20,753 bases of DNA from Treponema sp. (GCA_012799545.1 JAAZLA010000031.1:1-20753), one strand, 5' to 3'. Positions 1 through 8,696 are shown, numbered from the stretch's first letter. The notes: generated from the sequence alone by a model not told the origin. A program made the numbers and translations.

Positions 1-66
1 GATTCTTGCAAGGAGAATTTTCCCTGCAAAAAACCTAAAAGGTTCGAGCAAAACATGTAAAACAAA

Positions 67-1263
67 TTAGCTGCCATATCTGCACTCCTCTTTCAATTCT
101 GAAAGAAAATCTGAATCACAATATGTTATGGAAGCATTGAGCTTTCTTGAGTTTGGCAGGACGACGAGTTCTTGGCAAATAACCCATTTCAAAACACTTG
201 AAAGTAAATACGCAGGAACGCCCATATCCGTTAAACGGAAAAAACTATCTCGAGCTGAATCAGTATGAAGAGTAGCCAAAACTAAATGCCCAGTAAGCGC
301 TGTTTGTACTGCAATTTTTGCTGTTGCACTATCTCTTATTTCACCAATTGCAACAATGTCAGGGTCTTGTCGAATAACACTTCGAAGTAATGTGGGAAAA
401 TCTAGACCGAGATTTTTATTGATCTGCACCTGTGTAACATTTGGGATAATGTATTCGACTGGATCTTCTAAGCTAATTATTTTTTTGTTTAGCTTTTGAA
501 TCTCACCGAGTATGCTACTCATGCTTGTCGTTTTACCCGAACCAGTCGGTCCGCAAATAAGCACCAAACCACTTGTGCTTTTCACAATTTCATCGAGCAT
601 TTTTTCTTGCTCTTCATTAAAACCAAGACTAGAAAAATTTTCTATATTTTTTTTCCGATCCAATATTCGTAAAACTAATGACTCACCGTAAAAGCAAGGG
701 ATAACGGAGACACGTAACTCAGCTTCATAATCGCCTTTTAGAAAGTCAAAACGACCATCCTGGCATTTTCTCTTTTCAGCTAAATCCAACTTTGATAAAA
801 CTTTCACACGTTGCATAAGCGCATCGCCGATTTCAGCATTTATTTTCGATTGCGTTTTCATCGTACCGTTAATGCGAAAGCGCAGTTCATAAAAATTATC
901 CCATCTCTGCAAATGAATATCACTTCCTTTATTTTCAAGGCATTCAATAATCATCGAATTCAAAATATTTTTTATAGGGACATCATCGAAATGACTTTTC
1001 TCTTTTTCCTTTTCCTCAACTTTTTTAAGAAACAATGCATTTGAAAACTCTTTCGATAATTTTCGCAAACACTCTTCAGTAGAAATTTTTCTAAACAAAA
1101 GCCTTTGTCTTTCTGACCTTCTTTTTTGATTAAAGTTTTTTGCAATAATATTTTTTATCTCATCATTTTCTTGACTGAGACCAATCACACATTGCATTTC
1201 AGAATTTTCCAGTTGCACCACTTTATTATAGGCGCAAAACTTTGAAGATAAATTAAAACTCAT
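67..1263 (-). CDS. gspE: Type II secretion ATPase GspE (shortened C-terminus)
   Basis: This is the cytoplasmic ATPase of the GspE/PilB family that powers pseudopilus assembly at the inner membrane. Numbering from the GTG at 1269, an N2-type domain (GSDIHL near 115-120) is followed by a Walker A motif GPTGSGKTT at about 240-248, the Asp box EDPVE near 268-272 and Walker B plus His box (DPDIVAIGEIRD, then TGHLVLATLHT) at about 302-336. I place the start at the ATG at 1263 rather than GTG 1269, because the AGGAGG lies nine bases from the ATG but only three from the GTG. The gene overlaps the end of gspD by 11 bases, so translation is probably coupled. At about 398 residues it is well below the usual 500-560. 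The tetracysteine zinc element expected after the arginine-finger region is absent, and the chain ends soon after VICQELVV. Confidence 0.88.
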   Translation of the reverse strand: MSFNLSSKFCAYNKVVQLENSEMQCVIGLSQENDEIKNIIAKNFNQKRRSERQRLLFRKISTEECLRKLSKEFSNALFLKKVEEKEKEKSHFDDVPIKNILNSMIIECLENKGSDIHLQRWDNFYELRFRINGTMKTQSKINAEIGDALMQRVKVLSKLDLAEKRKCQDGRFDFLKGDYEAELRVSVIPCFYGESLVLRILDRKKNIENFSSLGFNEEQEKMLDEIVKSTSGLVLICGPTGSGKTTSMSSILGEIQKLNKKIISLEDPVEYIIPNVTQVQINKNLGLDFPTLLRSVIRQDPDIVAIGEIRDSATAKIAVQTALTGHLVLATLHTDSARDSFFRLTDMGVPAYLLSSVLKWVICQELVVLPNSRKLNASITYCDSDFLSELKEECRYGS

Positions 1264-3295
1264 ATCCACATTCCTCCTTTAAAAAATGAAATATGTTTTT
1301 TGTAATGTCGTCCATCCGTTCTTGATATTTATCTCGAATTTCTAGTTTATTTTCTTCATCATCATTTACTAACTTGGGTATAAGATAAATAAGCATTTCT
1401 GTTTTTTCACGCGTATTTATTAGAGAGCTAAATAATTTTCCTATAATGGGAATTTTTGATACAAGGGGAATGCGCTGTTCAATTAAAACAGAATCGTCTT
1501 GTATAAGCCCACTTAAAATAACTGTCTCTCCGCTTTTAGATCGAACCTCTGTTGTAATTATTTTTTCATATGTCGGTGGAGGATTTCCAGCCGACAAAGA
1601 AACATCTGCACCACGTTTAGAAATAGTCGCCTTTACCTTTGTTGTAATCATCCCGCTTCCTGAAACCCAACCTTCAACTTCTAGAAATAAACCTGAAACA
1701 ATTTCCCTTGTAATTCCCGTGTACATTGGCTTTCCCGTTTCTGGATTTATAGCAATATCTTTATATCTATAGGTATTTGTATTTTGGAAATGAATGGGAG
1801 TTCCCGATAAGCCATGTAAACTCGTATCAGCAAATATTTTTGCCTTGCTCTCATTTATAGCTGTTTGTAAGTTAACTGCAAAATTTATACCAAAGGCAGA
1901 TAAGACATTGAACTGCAAATCTAAAACCGAACCTAAATCAACACTTACAAAGGGACGCTCGACAGCCGAAATTGTTTTTGCGGACAAAGATGGCTCCCAA
2001 GAAAAACTACTTGAATCTTGCACTTGAAGAACCAACAAATCGTAGAGAATTTGTTTCGCCGGCAAATCTATTTTTTCCACAAGCCCCAATAAGGACTCGT
2101 ATTTTTTTTCTGTACCTAGATAAAAGAGTTCCCCATCATGTCCCATTCTATAAAATTCATCAGCTGTATATCCTGGCGGTAAATGCGCGAAAAATTCTTC
2201 TGCTTTGATAAACTGCAAAGAAACAATAAAGGGCTGTTTTTGGATATCCACTATCTGAATCAATGATTGAATTTCTTTATGTATTTTATCATTTGCAAGA
2301 ACAAAAAGAAGCGAAGAAGAAATAGTATACATGCGAAGATTTTCAAATCGATTTTGCAAAAAGGAGCTAAACTCTTGACTCTTAAGATAATCAAGCTTGT
2401 ACATATCCCACGTTTTGCCAAAGTTTTTGCTATTGAATAATGTATCTTGTCCCTCTACAAAATAGAGTACTCCATCTTTTTCGATTGCACTTACATATAA
2501 TTGCATACAAAATAAATCGAGAAGTTCTTGAAAGCTTTTATCTTTTAGCTGTATCGTTTCTATCAAGGCATCACAGGGAGCGAGAAAGACGACTTCTTTT
2601 TCCGCACGCTCACAAAGTTCCTCTAAAACATTTTTTCCAATCGCTTGGGAAATCTCCACAGAAAAATAATCGCCTTCGATAAAACGGTTTTCTGCACTAG
2701 GCTCGGCATTTTCTCTCTTTGCACTTTTTTCAATTCGGCAATATCCATAGTTTTTGTTTTCGATCATCTGCCGTTCTTCGCGTTGTATACGAAGCATATT
2801 TTTCTCTTCTGTAACAGTATAATTTCCCAAGCTTGCCAAAATAAGCACAAGGCAATCTTTTACAGAAAGATTTGACACATGCACGGAAATTTCTTGTGTG
2901 GGTATAATGTCAAATAAAATAGGTACACCCGACACGCTGCTTATCTGCTCAAATAAGCGCTGTGGTTGTATGTCAAAGGCATCAACTTGCAGAACATTTT
3001 CGTCGTCGCATAAAACCCGCATCTTTGAAACAAGCCAAAGATCATCTTTTTTTTCAACATAAAAGCGCTGCTGTGCTAAAAACAAATCAAAGACGCTGGA
3101 AAAATTTTCTCCAACTGCCCTAAAGGTCGCTTTTCCGCCTACTGTATCGTCTCCTATAATTGTTTTGCCTTCTTCTAAAGAAAGCACAAATAGCACCTCG
3201 TCTATGTTTTGATCGATAAACTCATAGCTTTTCGAAGAAAGCATTGATATAAACACGAAAAAGCAGCATAGAAAGGGTATCGCTTTTTTTACCAT
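1253..3295 (-). CDS. gspD: Type II secretion secretin GspD
   Basis: This is a secretin, which forms the outer-membrane ring of a type II secretion-like system. Residues 1-21 look like a signal peptide (basic start, then a hydrophobic run ending SMLSS). Three STN/N0-like segments are visible at about 25-90, 102-170 and 218-280, the second with the typical pattern of a low-complexity-binding N domain (VSGVPILFDI, then VHVSNLSVKDCL). The secretin core spans about 415-645, including VILSGLIQDD and the near-universal VPLVSKIPIIGKLFSS stretch at 611-624, then a beta lip ending LIYLIPKLV. The start ATG follows AAAGGAG by about 11 bases. It is first in a minus-strand unit with gspE. Length (680) is typical. 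The charged tail after 645 is short. Confidence 0.9.
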   Translation of the reverse strand: MVKKAIPFLCCFFVFISMLSSKSYEFIDQNIDEVLFVLSLEEGKTIIGDDTVGGKATFRAVGENFSSVFDLFLAQQRFYVEKKDDLWLVSKMRVLCDDENVLQVDAFDIQPQRLFEQISSVSGVPILFDIIPTQEISVHVSNLSVKDCLVLILASLGNYTVTEEKNMLRIQREERQMIENKNYGYCRIEKSAKRENAEPSAENRFIEGDYFSVEISQAIGKNVLEELCERAEKEVVFLAPCDALIETIQLKDKSFQELLDLFCMQLYVSAIEKDGVLYFVEGQDTLFNSKNFGKTWDMYKLDYLKSQEFSSFLQNRFENLRMYTISSSLLFVLANDKIHKEIQSLIQIVDIQKQPFIVSLQFIKAEEFFAHLPPGYTADEFYRMGHDGELFYLGTEKKYESLLGLVEKIDLPAKQILYDLLVLQVQDSSSFSWEPSLSAKTISAVERPFVSVDLGSVLDLQFNVLSAFGINFAVNLQTAINESKAKIFADTSLHGLSGTPIHFQNTNTYRYKDIAINPETGKPMYTGITREIVSGLFLEVEGWVSGSGMITTKVKATISKRGADVSLSAGNPPPTYEKIITTEVRSKSGETVILSGLIQDDSVLIEQRIPLVSKIPIIGKLFSSLINTREKTEMLIYLIPKLVNDDEENKLEIRDKYQERMDDITKNIFHFLKEECGYEF

Positions 3296-3442
3296 CGTAG
3301 TTTTAACTCCTTTTTATTTTTTCCTATCTTGTTATTGGTTTTTCTAAGGAGTTTTTTTTATTTTTTTTAAAAAAAAATTAAAAATAATAAAATATTCAAG
3401 ATTTTTTAGTATTTGACAGAGGATTTAATTATTTTTAAGGAC

Positions 3443-3471
3443 TTCACCTAATATAAAATTCGATGTATACT
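3443..3471 (+). promoter_or_regulatory. Predicted sigma70 promoter, leaderless, for the SUMF1 gene
   Basis: TTCACC (3443-3448), a 17-base spacer, then TATACT (3466-3471) ends six bases before the ATG at 3478. Transcription is therefore predicted to begin at or next to the A of that ATG. No Shine-Dalgarno lies between. The match is to the general bacterial consensus and is not experimentally known. Confidence 0.5.
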
Positions 3472-3477
3472 CTTTTT

Positions 3478-4518
3478 ATGAAGAGAAAACACCTCTATAG
3501 CATATTTTTTATTTGTATCGCCGCAGCTCTTTTTTCTCAAAGCGCTGTAAATGAATGGCGTTGGTTGCATAAAAGCGAAGAAAAACAAAGTCTATCTCAA
3601 CTTCCTGAGCACCTTAAAATGTATAGTTTTGCAAGTAAATCTGAAATAGAAAGCTTGGAGTCTCCCTTTGTTTTGGGAGAAAGTGTGCAATCGAGTGTAG
3701 TAAAACTCATTCTCTCCCCCTTCGAAATAAATGCCTACGAAACCACCTACGCACTCTGGTACGAGGTATATCAACAAGCACTTGAAAGAGGCTATCTTTT
3801 TCAAAATCCTGGTCAAGAAGGCTCTGAAGGAAAACGAGGAAAGGAGCCAACAGAAGAGGGTAGGTTTGAACCTGTCACAACAATAAGCTGGCGAGATGCC
3901 ATTGTATGGTGCAATGCCCTGAGCGAATTACGTGGCTATACACCTTGCTATACCTTTGACGGAGAGGTTTTACGAAACTCTGCTGATAGCGCAAAAATAG
4001 ACCTTGTCGTCTGCGACTGGACAGCGGATGGCTATAGACTTCCAACAGAAGCTGAATGGGAGTGGGCTGCTCGAAAAACAAAAACAGGATTCCAAAAAGG
4101 CAACCTTCCCTCTGGCTCAGTAAATGCTAAGGGACAGAGCGACGATTCTGTTCTAGAGACAGATATCGCGTGGACAAGTGCCAATACAACAAAGACAGAA
4201 AAAGTTGGTACCGCAGGAACGCTCTTTTCAAAAAATGCAGAAGTAGGAAGCGGGCGAGCAAATGGCGCAGGTCTCTTCGATATGAGCGGAAATGTTTTAG
4301 AATACTGCTGGGACTGGTTTGCGGATTATTCTCAACCTTTTGATATAAGAGATCGTTACACTGGACCAGAATTCGGTTATGAACGAGTGAGTCGTGGTGG
4401 CAGTTGGAGTCCGTATGCATCATTTATTTATGCAGGCGACCGCTATGCTTTTGATCCAGACATCGCATTCAATTACATGGGTTTTCGTATTTGCCGCAGT
4501 CTCAAGCCACTGTATTAA
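3478..4518 (+). CDS. Exported SUMF1/formylglycine-enzyme-fold protein
   Basis: The protein has the C-type-lectin-like fold of the sulfatase-modifying-factor (FGE-sulfatase) family. Markers are the MSGNVLEYCWDW motif, YRLPTEAEWEWAAR, the WRDAIVWCNALSE helix and the closing RGGSW...GFRICRS block. The catalytic cysteine pair of true formylglycine-generating enzymes, which precedes the final GFR motif, is not present: the matching stretch reads GDRYAFDPDIAFNYMGFR. A structural, binding or other SUMF1-family role is therefore likelier than sulfatase activation. I choose ATG 3478 over the in-frame ATG 3463, because MKRKHLYSIFFICIAAALFS is a clean signal peptide and the predicted -10 would overlap the earlier codons. 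The gene diverges from gspD and converges on yfcE with five bases between stops. Spirochaetes often carry several such paralogues. Confidence 0.85.
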   Translation: MKRKHLYSIFFICIAAALFSQSAVNEWRWLHKSEEKQSLSQLPEHLKMYSFASKSEIESLESPFVLGESVQSSVVKLILSPFEINAYETTYALWYEVYQQALERGYLFQNPGQEGSEGKRGKEPTEEGRFEPVTTISWRDAIVWCNALSELRGYTPCYTFDGEVLRNSADSAKIDLVVCDWTADGYRLPTEAEWEWAARKTKTGFQKGNLPSGSVNAKGQSDDSVLETDIAWTSANTTKTEKVGTAGTLFSKNAEVGSGRANGAGLFDMSGNVLEYCWDWFADYSQPFDIRDRYTGPEFGYERVSRGGSWSPYASFIYAGDRYAFDPDIAFNYMGFRICRSLKPLY

Positions 4519-4523
4519 AATCT

Positions 4524-5204
4524 TTAGGGGACAATTATTTCTTTTAACTCAGCCCTTGCTTCAAAGACGCCGTTTTTTTTCTCTATTTCTAAAATAGCAT
4601 AGCGACCTTCGGCAAGAGAACCAGGATTTATTAAAAGCGTTTCTCCCAAGCTATCGATAGCGAAAGATTCATGAATATGCCCGCTTATAAGAACTAAGGG
4701 TTTTATCTCTTCAACTGCTTCTCGGATTTTCTTTGAACCAACATGAAGGCCCATGGAAACCTTATCGAGCTTTGTATCATGAGGAGGGTTGTGAATGATC
4801 ATAACGAGATTATCCCAAGGAGCATCTTCTCCATTTTGTACGAGAGCAATATCTCCGAGTATTTCTTCCTCAGAGATTTCATTTGGTGTTTGCCCTGTAA
4901 AACGTGTTGCTCCCCCGGCGCCTATAAAAGTAAGCCCCTCAAAGGAGGCGACCAAGCCTTGCACCGAGACATCATAGGATTCTAGTTTTTCTAAAAAAGA
5001 AGGTGGGTCACAATTCCCCAAGACAGAAAAAATCGTCTCGTGTTTTTTTACCAGCTTTTCTAGCACAGGTAAACCAGTTTCTTCTTTGAAAACCTCAGCA
5101 AAATCTCCGGCACATATGACCGCATCAGCTTGCACAAATTCTTCTTCAAGCTTTGACAGATATGCCAAATCTCCGTGAATGTCCGAAATAACTAAAAAAC
5201 GCAT
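4524..5204 (-). CDS. yfcE: YfcE/MJ0936-family metallophosphodiesterase
   Basis: This is a small cytoplasmic calcineurin-like phosphoesterase. Members use two metal ions to cleave phosphodiesters; the physiological substrate is generally unknown. From the chosen start, the metal-binding motifs are DIH (D8, H10), GDF (D34), GNCD (N64), HNPPHD (H138) and GHIH (H176, H178), followed by the family's NPGSLAEGRYA near 194-203. Length, 226 residues, is somewhat above E. coli YfcE. A longer reading frame starts at 5267, but the ATG at 5204 has AGGAGG five bases upstream and begins at the conserved MRFLVISDIHGD, so I take it as the real start. It follows hisC on the same strand after about 100 bases and may be cotranscribed. 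Confidence 0.88.
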   Translation of the reverse strand: MRFLVISDIHGDLAYLSKLEEEFVQADAVICAGDFAEVFKEETGLPVLEKLVKKHETIFSVLGNCDPPSFLEKLESYDVSVQGLVASFEGLTFIGAGGATRFTGQTPNEISEEEILGDIALVQNGEDAPWDNLVMIIHNPPHDTKLDKVSMGLHVGSKKIREAVEEIKPLVLISGHIHESFAIDSLGETLLINPGSLAEGRYAILEIEKKNGVFEARAELKEIIVP

Positions 5205-5308
5205 TTTTTCCTCCTCACAAAAAGCAATGAGAAAATCAAAATTTTCATAATTGCCTTTTTTTAACAACTTCGCAATACAACGAGAAGCTGCAGTAAAAGA
5301 TCAATTTA

Positions 5309-6427
5309 CTAAAAGTCTTTTATAAGTTCCAAAAAAACAGCCATTTCTTTTTCTGAACCAACTGTAATGCGCACATAGTCTTGCACCAAGGGACTTGCAA
5401 AATGGCGCACAAGAAAACCTTTGCTTTTTATTTTCTCATACAAGTCTTTTCCTGCATAGCCCTCTTTCTTTGCCAATATAAAATTTGTCTTTGAAGAAAA
5501 ACAAAACCACCCAAGCTCTCGCATTTTTTCTACACAGAACTGACGCGTATTTTTTATGCGCATAGCAGTTTCTTTATAATAGCCCACATTTTCACAACTC
5601 GCAATTCCTGCTTCCTGCGTTATACAATCTACAGGAAAGTGATTAAAAGAATTTTTCACCCGTGTAAGCGCTTCTATAAGATTTGGATTTGCAACCGCAT
5701 AACCTAAACGCATACCTGCAAAAGAAAATGATTTTGAAAAGGTGCGAATAATAACAAGATTCTGAAATTCGGAAAGCAAACTCAAAGCTGTTTCATCGGA
5801 AAAATCAACATAGGCCTCATCTACAACAAAGACTTTTTCCTTTGGATAGACCAAAAGCATAGAGCGGATTTCATCAGTACTAAGCGCCAAAGAAGTCGGT
5901 GCATTTGGGTTTGCAAAAATCATACCAGAAACAGCATTGTTTTGTGCAAACTCGAGCATCTTTTTTGTATCGAGATGAAAGTCTTCCTTCAGTGGAATTT
6001 TTTTTAGTTCAATATCATAATAACTCGCATAAACGGGATAAAAACTATAGGTATATTCTGGAACAATGAGGGGATGCTCTGAATCAAAAAAAGCATAGTA
6101 GACAAAAGATAAAACCTCATCAGAACCATTTCCACAAAAAATCATTTCAGGCTTTATTTCCAACTGAGGACTCATTTCTGTAGCAGATAAAAACCCCCTC
6201 GTTTCATTTAGCATTTTTGCAATTGCTTCTTTCAAAGCATGAGATTCTGGGTCTGGATACCTTGCCAGACTTTTCTTATTTTTTTTCAAATATTTTTTTA
6301 TAGCAGCAAAAACCTTCTTTGACGGTGGATAGGGATTTTCATTTGCATTAATTTTTATATAGGGCCTATCCTTTGGTTGTTCTCCGGGGACATAGGGATT
6401 GAGCGATAAAACACGTTTAGATATCAT
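5309..6427 (-). CDS. hisC: Histidinol-phosphate aminotransferase-like PLP enzyme
   Basis: This is a fold-type I pyridoxal-phosphate aminotransferase of the HisC family, which transfers an amino group between glutamate and imidazole-acetol phosphate or related aromatic keto acids. Counting from ATG 6430, visible features are NANENPYPPS (29-37), GNGSDEV (100-106), FANPNAPTS with the cofactor-binding Asn (172-180), VDEAYVDF (203-210), and RTFSKSFSFAGMRLGYA, whose Lys at about 233 should form the Schiff base. The C-terminal arginine motif YVRITVG is present. Length (372-373) is normal. Two adjacent ATGs exist. The second (6427) is five bases from AGAGG and is preferred. No other histidine gene is near, so it may act on aromatic amino acids instead. 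Confidence 0.88.
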   Translation of the reverse strand: MISKRVLSLNPYVPGEQPKDRPYIKINANENPYPPSKKVFAAIKKYLKKNKKSLARYPDPESHALKEAIAKMLNETRGFLSATEMSPQLEIKPEMIFCGNGSDEVLSFVYYAFFDSEHPLIVPEYTYSFYPVYASYYDIELKKIPLKEDFHLDTKKMLEFAQNNAVSGMIFANPNAPTSLALSTDEIRSMLLVYPKEKVFVVDEAYVDFSDETALSLLSEFQNLVIIRTFSKSFSFAGMRLGYAVANPNLIEALTRVKNSFNHFPVDCITQEAGIASCENVGYYKETAMRIKNTRQFCVEKMRELGWFCFSSKTNFILAKKEGYAGKDLYEKIKSKGFLVRHFASPLVQDYVRITVGSEKEMAVFLELIKDF

Positions 6428-6538
6428 CATAACCTCTTTTTTATTTAAACGAAAGCATTATTGCAGTTGCTCTCGCTAACTAATACTAGCCTGTTTTCAT
6501 TTTTTTTACTATTGCTTTTTATATTTTATCTCTAAGCC

Positions 6539-6567
6539 TTGAGAATTTTGCCCATTAGTGATAGAAT
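6539..6567 (+). promoter_or_regulatory. Predicted sigma70 promoter, leaderless, extended -10
   Basis: TTGAGA (6539-6544) and TAGAAT (6562-6567) are separated by 17 bases. TGA directly before TAGAAT also gives an extended -10. Six bases follow before the ATG at 6574, placing the start site on the start codon. There is no Shine-Dalgarno. It is the strongest of the leaderless-type promoters in the window. Confidence 0.6.
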
Positions 6568-6573
6568 AAAAGA

Positions 6574-8466
6574 ATGGCTGGTGAAACAAAATTATATGAA
6601 ATTTTATCACTTTTTTCCTCAAAACAAAATACATCAGTTATTCAATATAATGAATTTTATGATTATCTAAAACGCTATGCACAACATCACATAGAATCGC
6701 AACCAAACCTACTTCCCTATATTACAAGCACTGCTGAATCCTTAAACAAAGATTTACTAAAACTCATAGAGCAAAAAAAAGTTTTTATAATAAATCCTGA
6801 CACAGACAAAAAAGCTATCGTTGTAACAGCCTTTCTCATAGATTTTTATTACAAACGCTACCGAGAAATAGAAAATAATCTTTCTATACCATATCCTGTG
6901 GTGCAGGACCTTCCCCGTCAAGTACCCGATGAGGTCTACGAAAAACAAACGGTAACAGATTTAATCTATAAATCTTTTAATAATGAACTTTCTGACACAA
7001 ATAATCTCTATGCCCTCATTTTTACGAGAGAACTTCCAATGCTTCTCTATCCTTCCTCTCTCCCTTTAAACAACCTCGTAGATATTTCTATAAACAAAAT
7101 ACGCTTTATGCTTCGAAAAGATGAGTATCATGATTATTTTTTAAAAAAATTACGTAGCTCAAACCCTGGAAAAGAGTTAAGCGTAAAAAACTTTTTTTCA
7201 CAAATTATCACCCGACCAAGTGAAACCCTTGATTCTCTAAAAACTTCATCCGATGCGTTTTATTTATGGAATCAACTTTGTTTTTTTATTCGCCAAGACT
7301 ATGAAAAGATAAAAGATCTCACTGTCGAACACGTTTCTATTTTACAAGCAATTCAAATAACTGAGACAGCTATCACCTATTTCAAAACTAAATTTCAGCA
7401 AGACCAACAAAGGCTTACCGCTCTTAAAAACCTTGAACTTATCTTAGGAAAACCACCATATTTTTTTAATAACGACTCCATAGCACGATTTGTGGACTCT
7501 CGTGGCGTTCCTCTTCTTGGCCAATACAGTGAACAAGACTTAAACGAATGGCTACATGAAGCAAGCACTTCTTTAGAAAACAAGGACTTACCCAAGCTCC
7601 TTGTATTTAAACTTGAAACAGAACAGCGGTTTTTTATCCTAAAAACACGCGTAATTCCACTCATCGTTCGACTTGCGAGTGAATCTCGTGAACATATTGC
7701 ACAGGCAATCGTAAAAGACTGGTTTAAAAAACTCAAAGCCTACGAAGCAGTACCGGCGATTAAAGACCAAAAAGCCTTTGAAGAACTACTTGAACAAATT
7801 GTAAAAAACACGTCGCCCGTTTTATACGCACTATTAACGGCAAACTTTTTACCTCTCGTACATTATGAAACACGCTCTACACAAAATCCTGTAAGCGATA
7901 AAATAAATCTCTTTGTAAACGGAAAACGCATTTCCTATAGCGAGCTTTTAATGCTCAACAGACATGAGCTACATACTGATGCAAAAATAATGCTTCCATT
8001 TTGGCATTCTATCCCCTTTTTCTCTTGGTTAATTGGACTCTTTCTCAAAAAACCAAGTCCCAAAAAAACAAAACAGCCGAAAGAAATTCAAAAACCTGAA
8101 GACGAAAAACAAGATAAAGAACCAAGTCGCAAAGAAGAGCTGAAAAAAAATGCGCTTGAAATTGAAAAAAAATTAGTACCTGCTGATTCAACGCTTGAAA
8201 AAGAACTCTCGCGCGCATTAAATGAATGGAATAGGATTTTAAATACGCAGGCAAGAGAAGATCTAACGGAAGACGTAAATGCTCTTATTCGCGATTATTT
8301 TAGAAAGGTACTTCGAAGCCTTAAATCACATAGTTTTACCAAAGATCGTGTCGAAAATCTTGCAAAAACCCTTGTAAATACTCCCGCCTTACAAAAAATA
8401 CAAAATAAAAAAGAGCTTGAAACCTATATTCAGCTTTATATTCTACAAATCGTTAAAAAAAACTAA
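6574..8466 (+). CDS. Unrecognised 630-residue, probably cytoplasmic protein
   Basis: I do not recognise a family. There is no signal peptide. The protein is mostly helical-looking, and rich in Lys, Glu, Leu, Asn and Ile. One hydrophobic stretch, LPFWHSIPFFSWLIGLFLKK at about 474-493, could insert in or lie on a membrane. It is followed by a strongly charged Lys/Pro/Glu linker at about 494-540, then a final helical domain of about 90 residues. Residues 60-100 contain KKVFIINPDTDKK and a following hydrophobic helix. A possible association with the inner membrane, with the C-terminal domain held off by the charged linker, is inference only. The gene stands alone, downstream of a leaderless-type promoter and upstream of ssb. 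Treponemal conserved-hypothetical status is likely but unverified. Confidence 0.8.
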   Translation: MAGETKLYEILSLFSSKQNTSVIQYNEFYDYLKRYAQHHIESQPNLLPYITSTAESLNKDLLKLIEQKKVFIINPDTDKKAIVVTAFLIDFYYKRYREIENNLSIPYPVVQDLPRQVPDEVYEKQTVTDLIYKSFNNELSDTNNLYALIFTRELPMLLYPSSLPLNNLVDISINKIRFMLRKDEYHDYFLKKLRSSNPGKELSVKNFFSQIITRPSETLDSLKTSSDAFYLWNQLCFFIRQDYEKIKDLTVEHVSILQAIQITETAITYFKTKFQQDQQRLTALKNLELILGKPPYFFNNDSIARFVDSRGVPLLGQYSEQDLNEWLHEASTSLENKDLPKLLVFKLETEQRFFILKTRVIPLIVRLASESREHIAQAIVKDWFKKLKAYEAVPAIKDQKAFEELLEQIVKNTSPVLYALLTANFLPLVHYETRSTQNPVSDKINLFVNGKRISYSELLMLNRHELHTDAKIMLPFWHSIPFFSWLIGLFLKKPSPKKTKQPKEIQKPEDEKQDKEPSRKEELKKNALEIEKKLVPADSTLEKELSRALNEWNRILNTQAREDLTEDVNALIRDYFRKVLRSLKSHSFTKDRVENLAKTLVNTPALQKIQNKKELETYIQLYILQIVKKN

Positions 8467-8560
8467 AAACCTACGCATTTCGATATAAAAAACCTCGACT
8501 TTTATTTTTTTTATTTATTTTTTTTATTTTTTAATAAAAACTCAAGTAAACCGCCACTAA

Positions 8561-8566
8561 TAAGAT
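8561..8566 (+). promoter_or_regulatory. Candidate -10 element for the ssb transcript
   Basis: TAAGAT lies so that transcription would start near 8573, just before the first leader stem. No convincing -35 is visible. The idea rests mainly on this coincidence with the start of the predicted structure. Confidence 0.25.
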
Positions 8567-8574
8567 ACGGCCGA

Positions 8575-8696
8575 ATGAACCCTATCTGCTTACGTTGCAA
8601 GTCAGTGCGGGTTTATATTCTTTTACCTCTGCGTAAAAGTAAAAATTATTGTATAGGAGTAAAGGCTTCCAACTTCTAGATAAGCGCAGTTGGAAG
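8575..8696 (+). other. Structured leader upstream of ssb (three stem-loops)
   Basis: Three consecutive inverted repeats fill the gap before ssb. The first is ATGAACCC with GGGTTTAT (8575-8582 and 8609-8616, eight pairs with one G-U). The second is CTTTTAC with GTAAAAG (8620-8626 and 8633-8639, loop of six). The third is CTTCCAACT with AGTTGGAAG (8666-8674 and 8688-8696, loop of 13). The last ends 13 bases before the ssb ATG and has no U-run after it, so it is not an intrinsic terminator. The region could be a 5' regulatory leader or a small RNA. It does not match any RNA family I know. Confidence 0.4.

Noticed and set aside
1..56. Open minus-strand frame from an ATG at 56 (MFCSNLLGFLQGKF...) continuing off the left edge, possibly gspF
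   Set aside because: Only 18 codons are visible, there is no ribosome binding site, and the sequence does not look like a GspF N-terminus.
3346..3390. Long T- and A-runs between gspD and the SUMF1 gene
   Set aside because: No GC-containing stem, so not a terminator; probably just an AT-rich, perhaps curved, promoter region.
3413..3418. Perfect TTGACA upstream of the SUMF1 gene
   Set aside because: No -10-like hexamer lies 16-18 bases downstream; TTCACC-N17-TATACT fits better.
3478..4518. Calling the SUMF1 gene a formylglycine-generating enzyme
   Set aside because: The catalytic cysteines are not where they should be.
8500..8540. T-rich stretch after the 630-residue gene as an intrinsic terminator
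   Set aside because: Only a four-base possible stem (TCGA/TCGA) precedes it, too weak to claim. A similar T-rich stretch at 12457-12480 suggests general AT-richness.
8575..8679. Plus-strand 34-codon frame starting MNPICLRCKSV
   Set aside because: It has no ribosome binding site and lies within the stem-loops upstream of ssb; structured RNA explains the region better.
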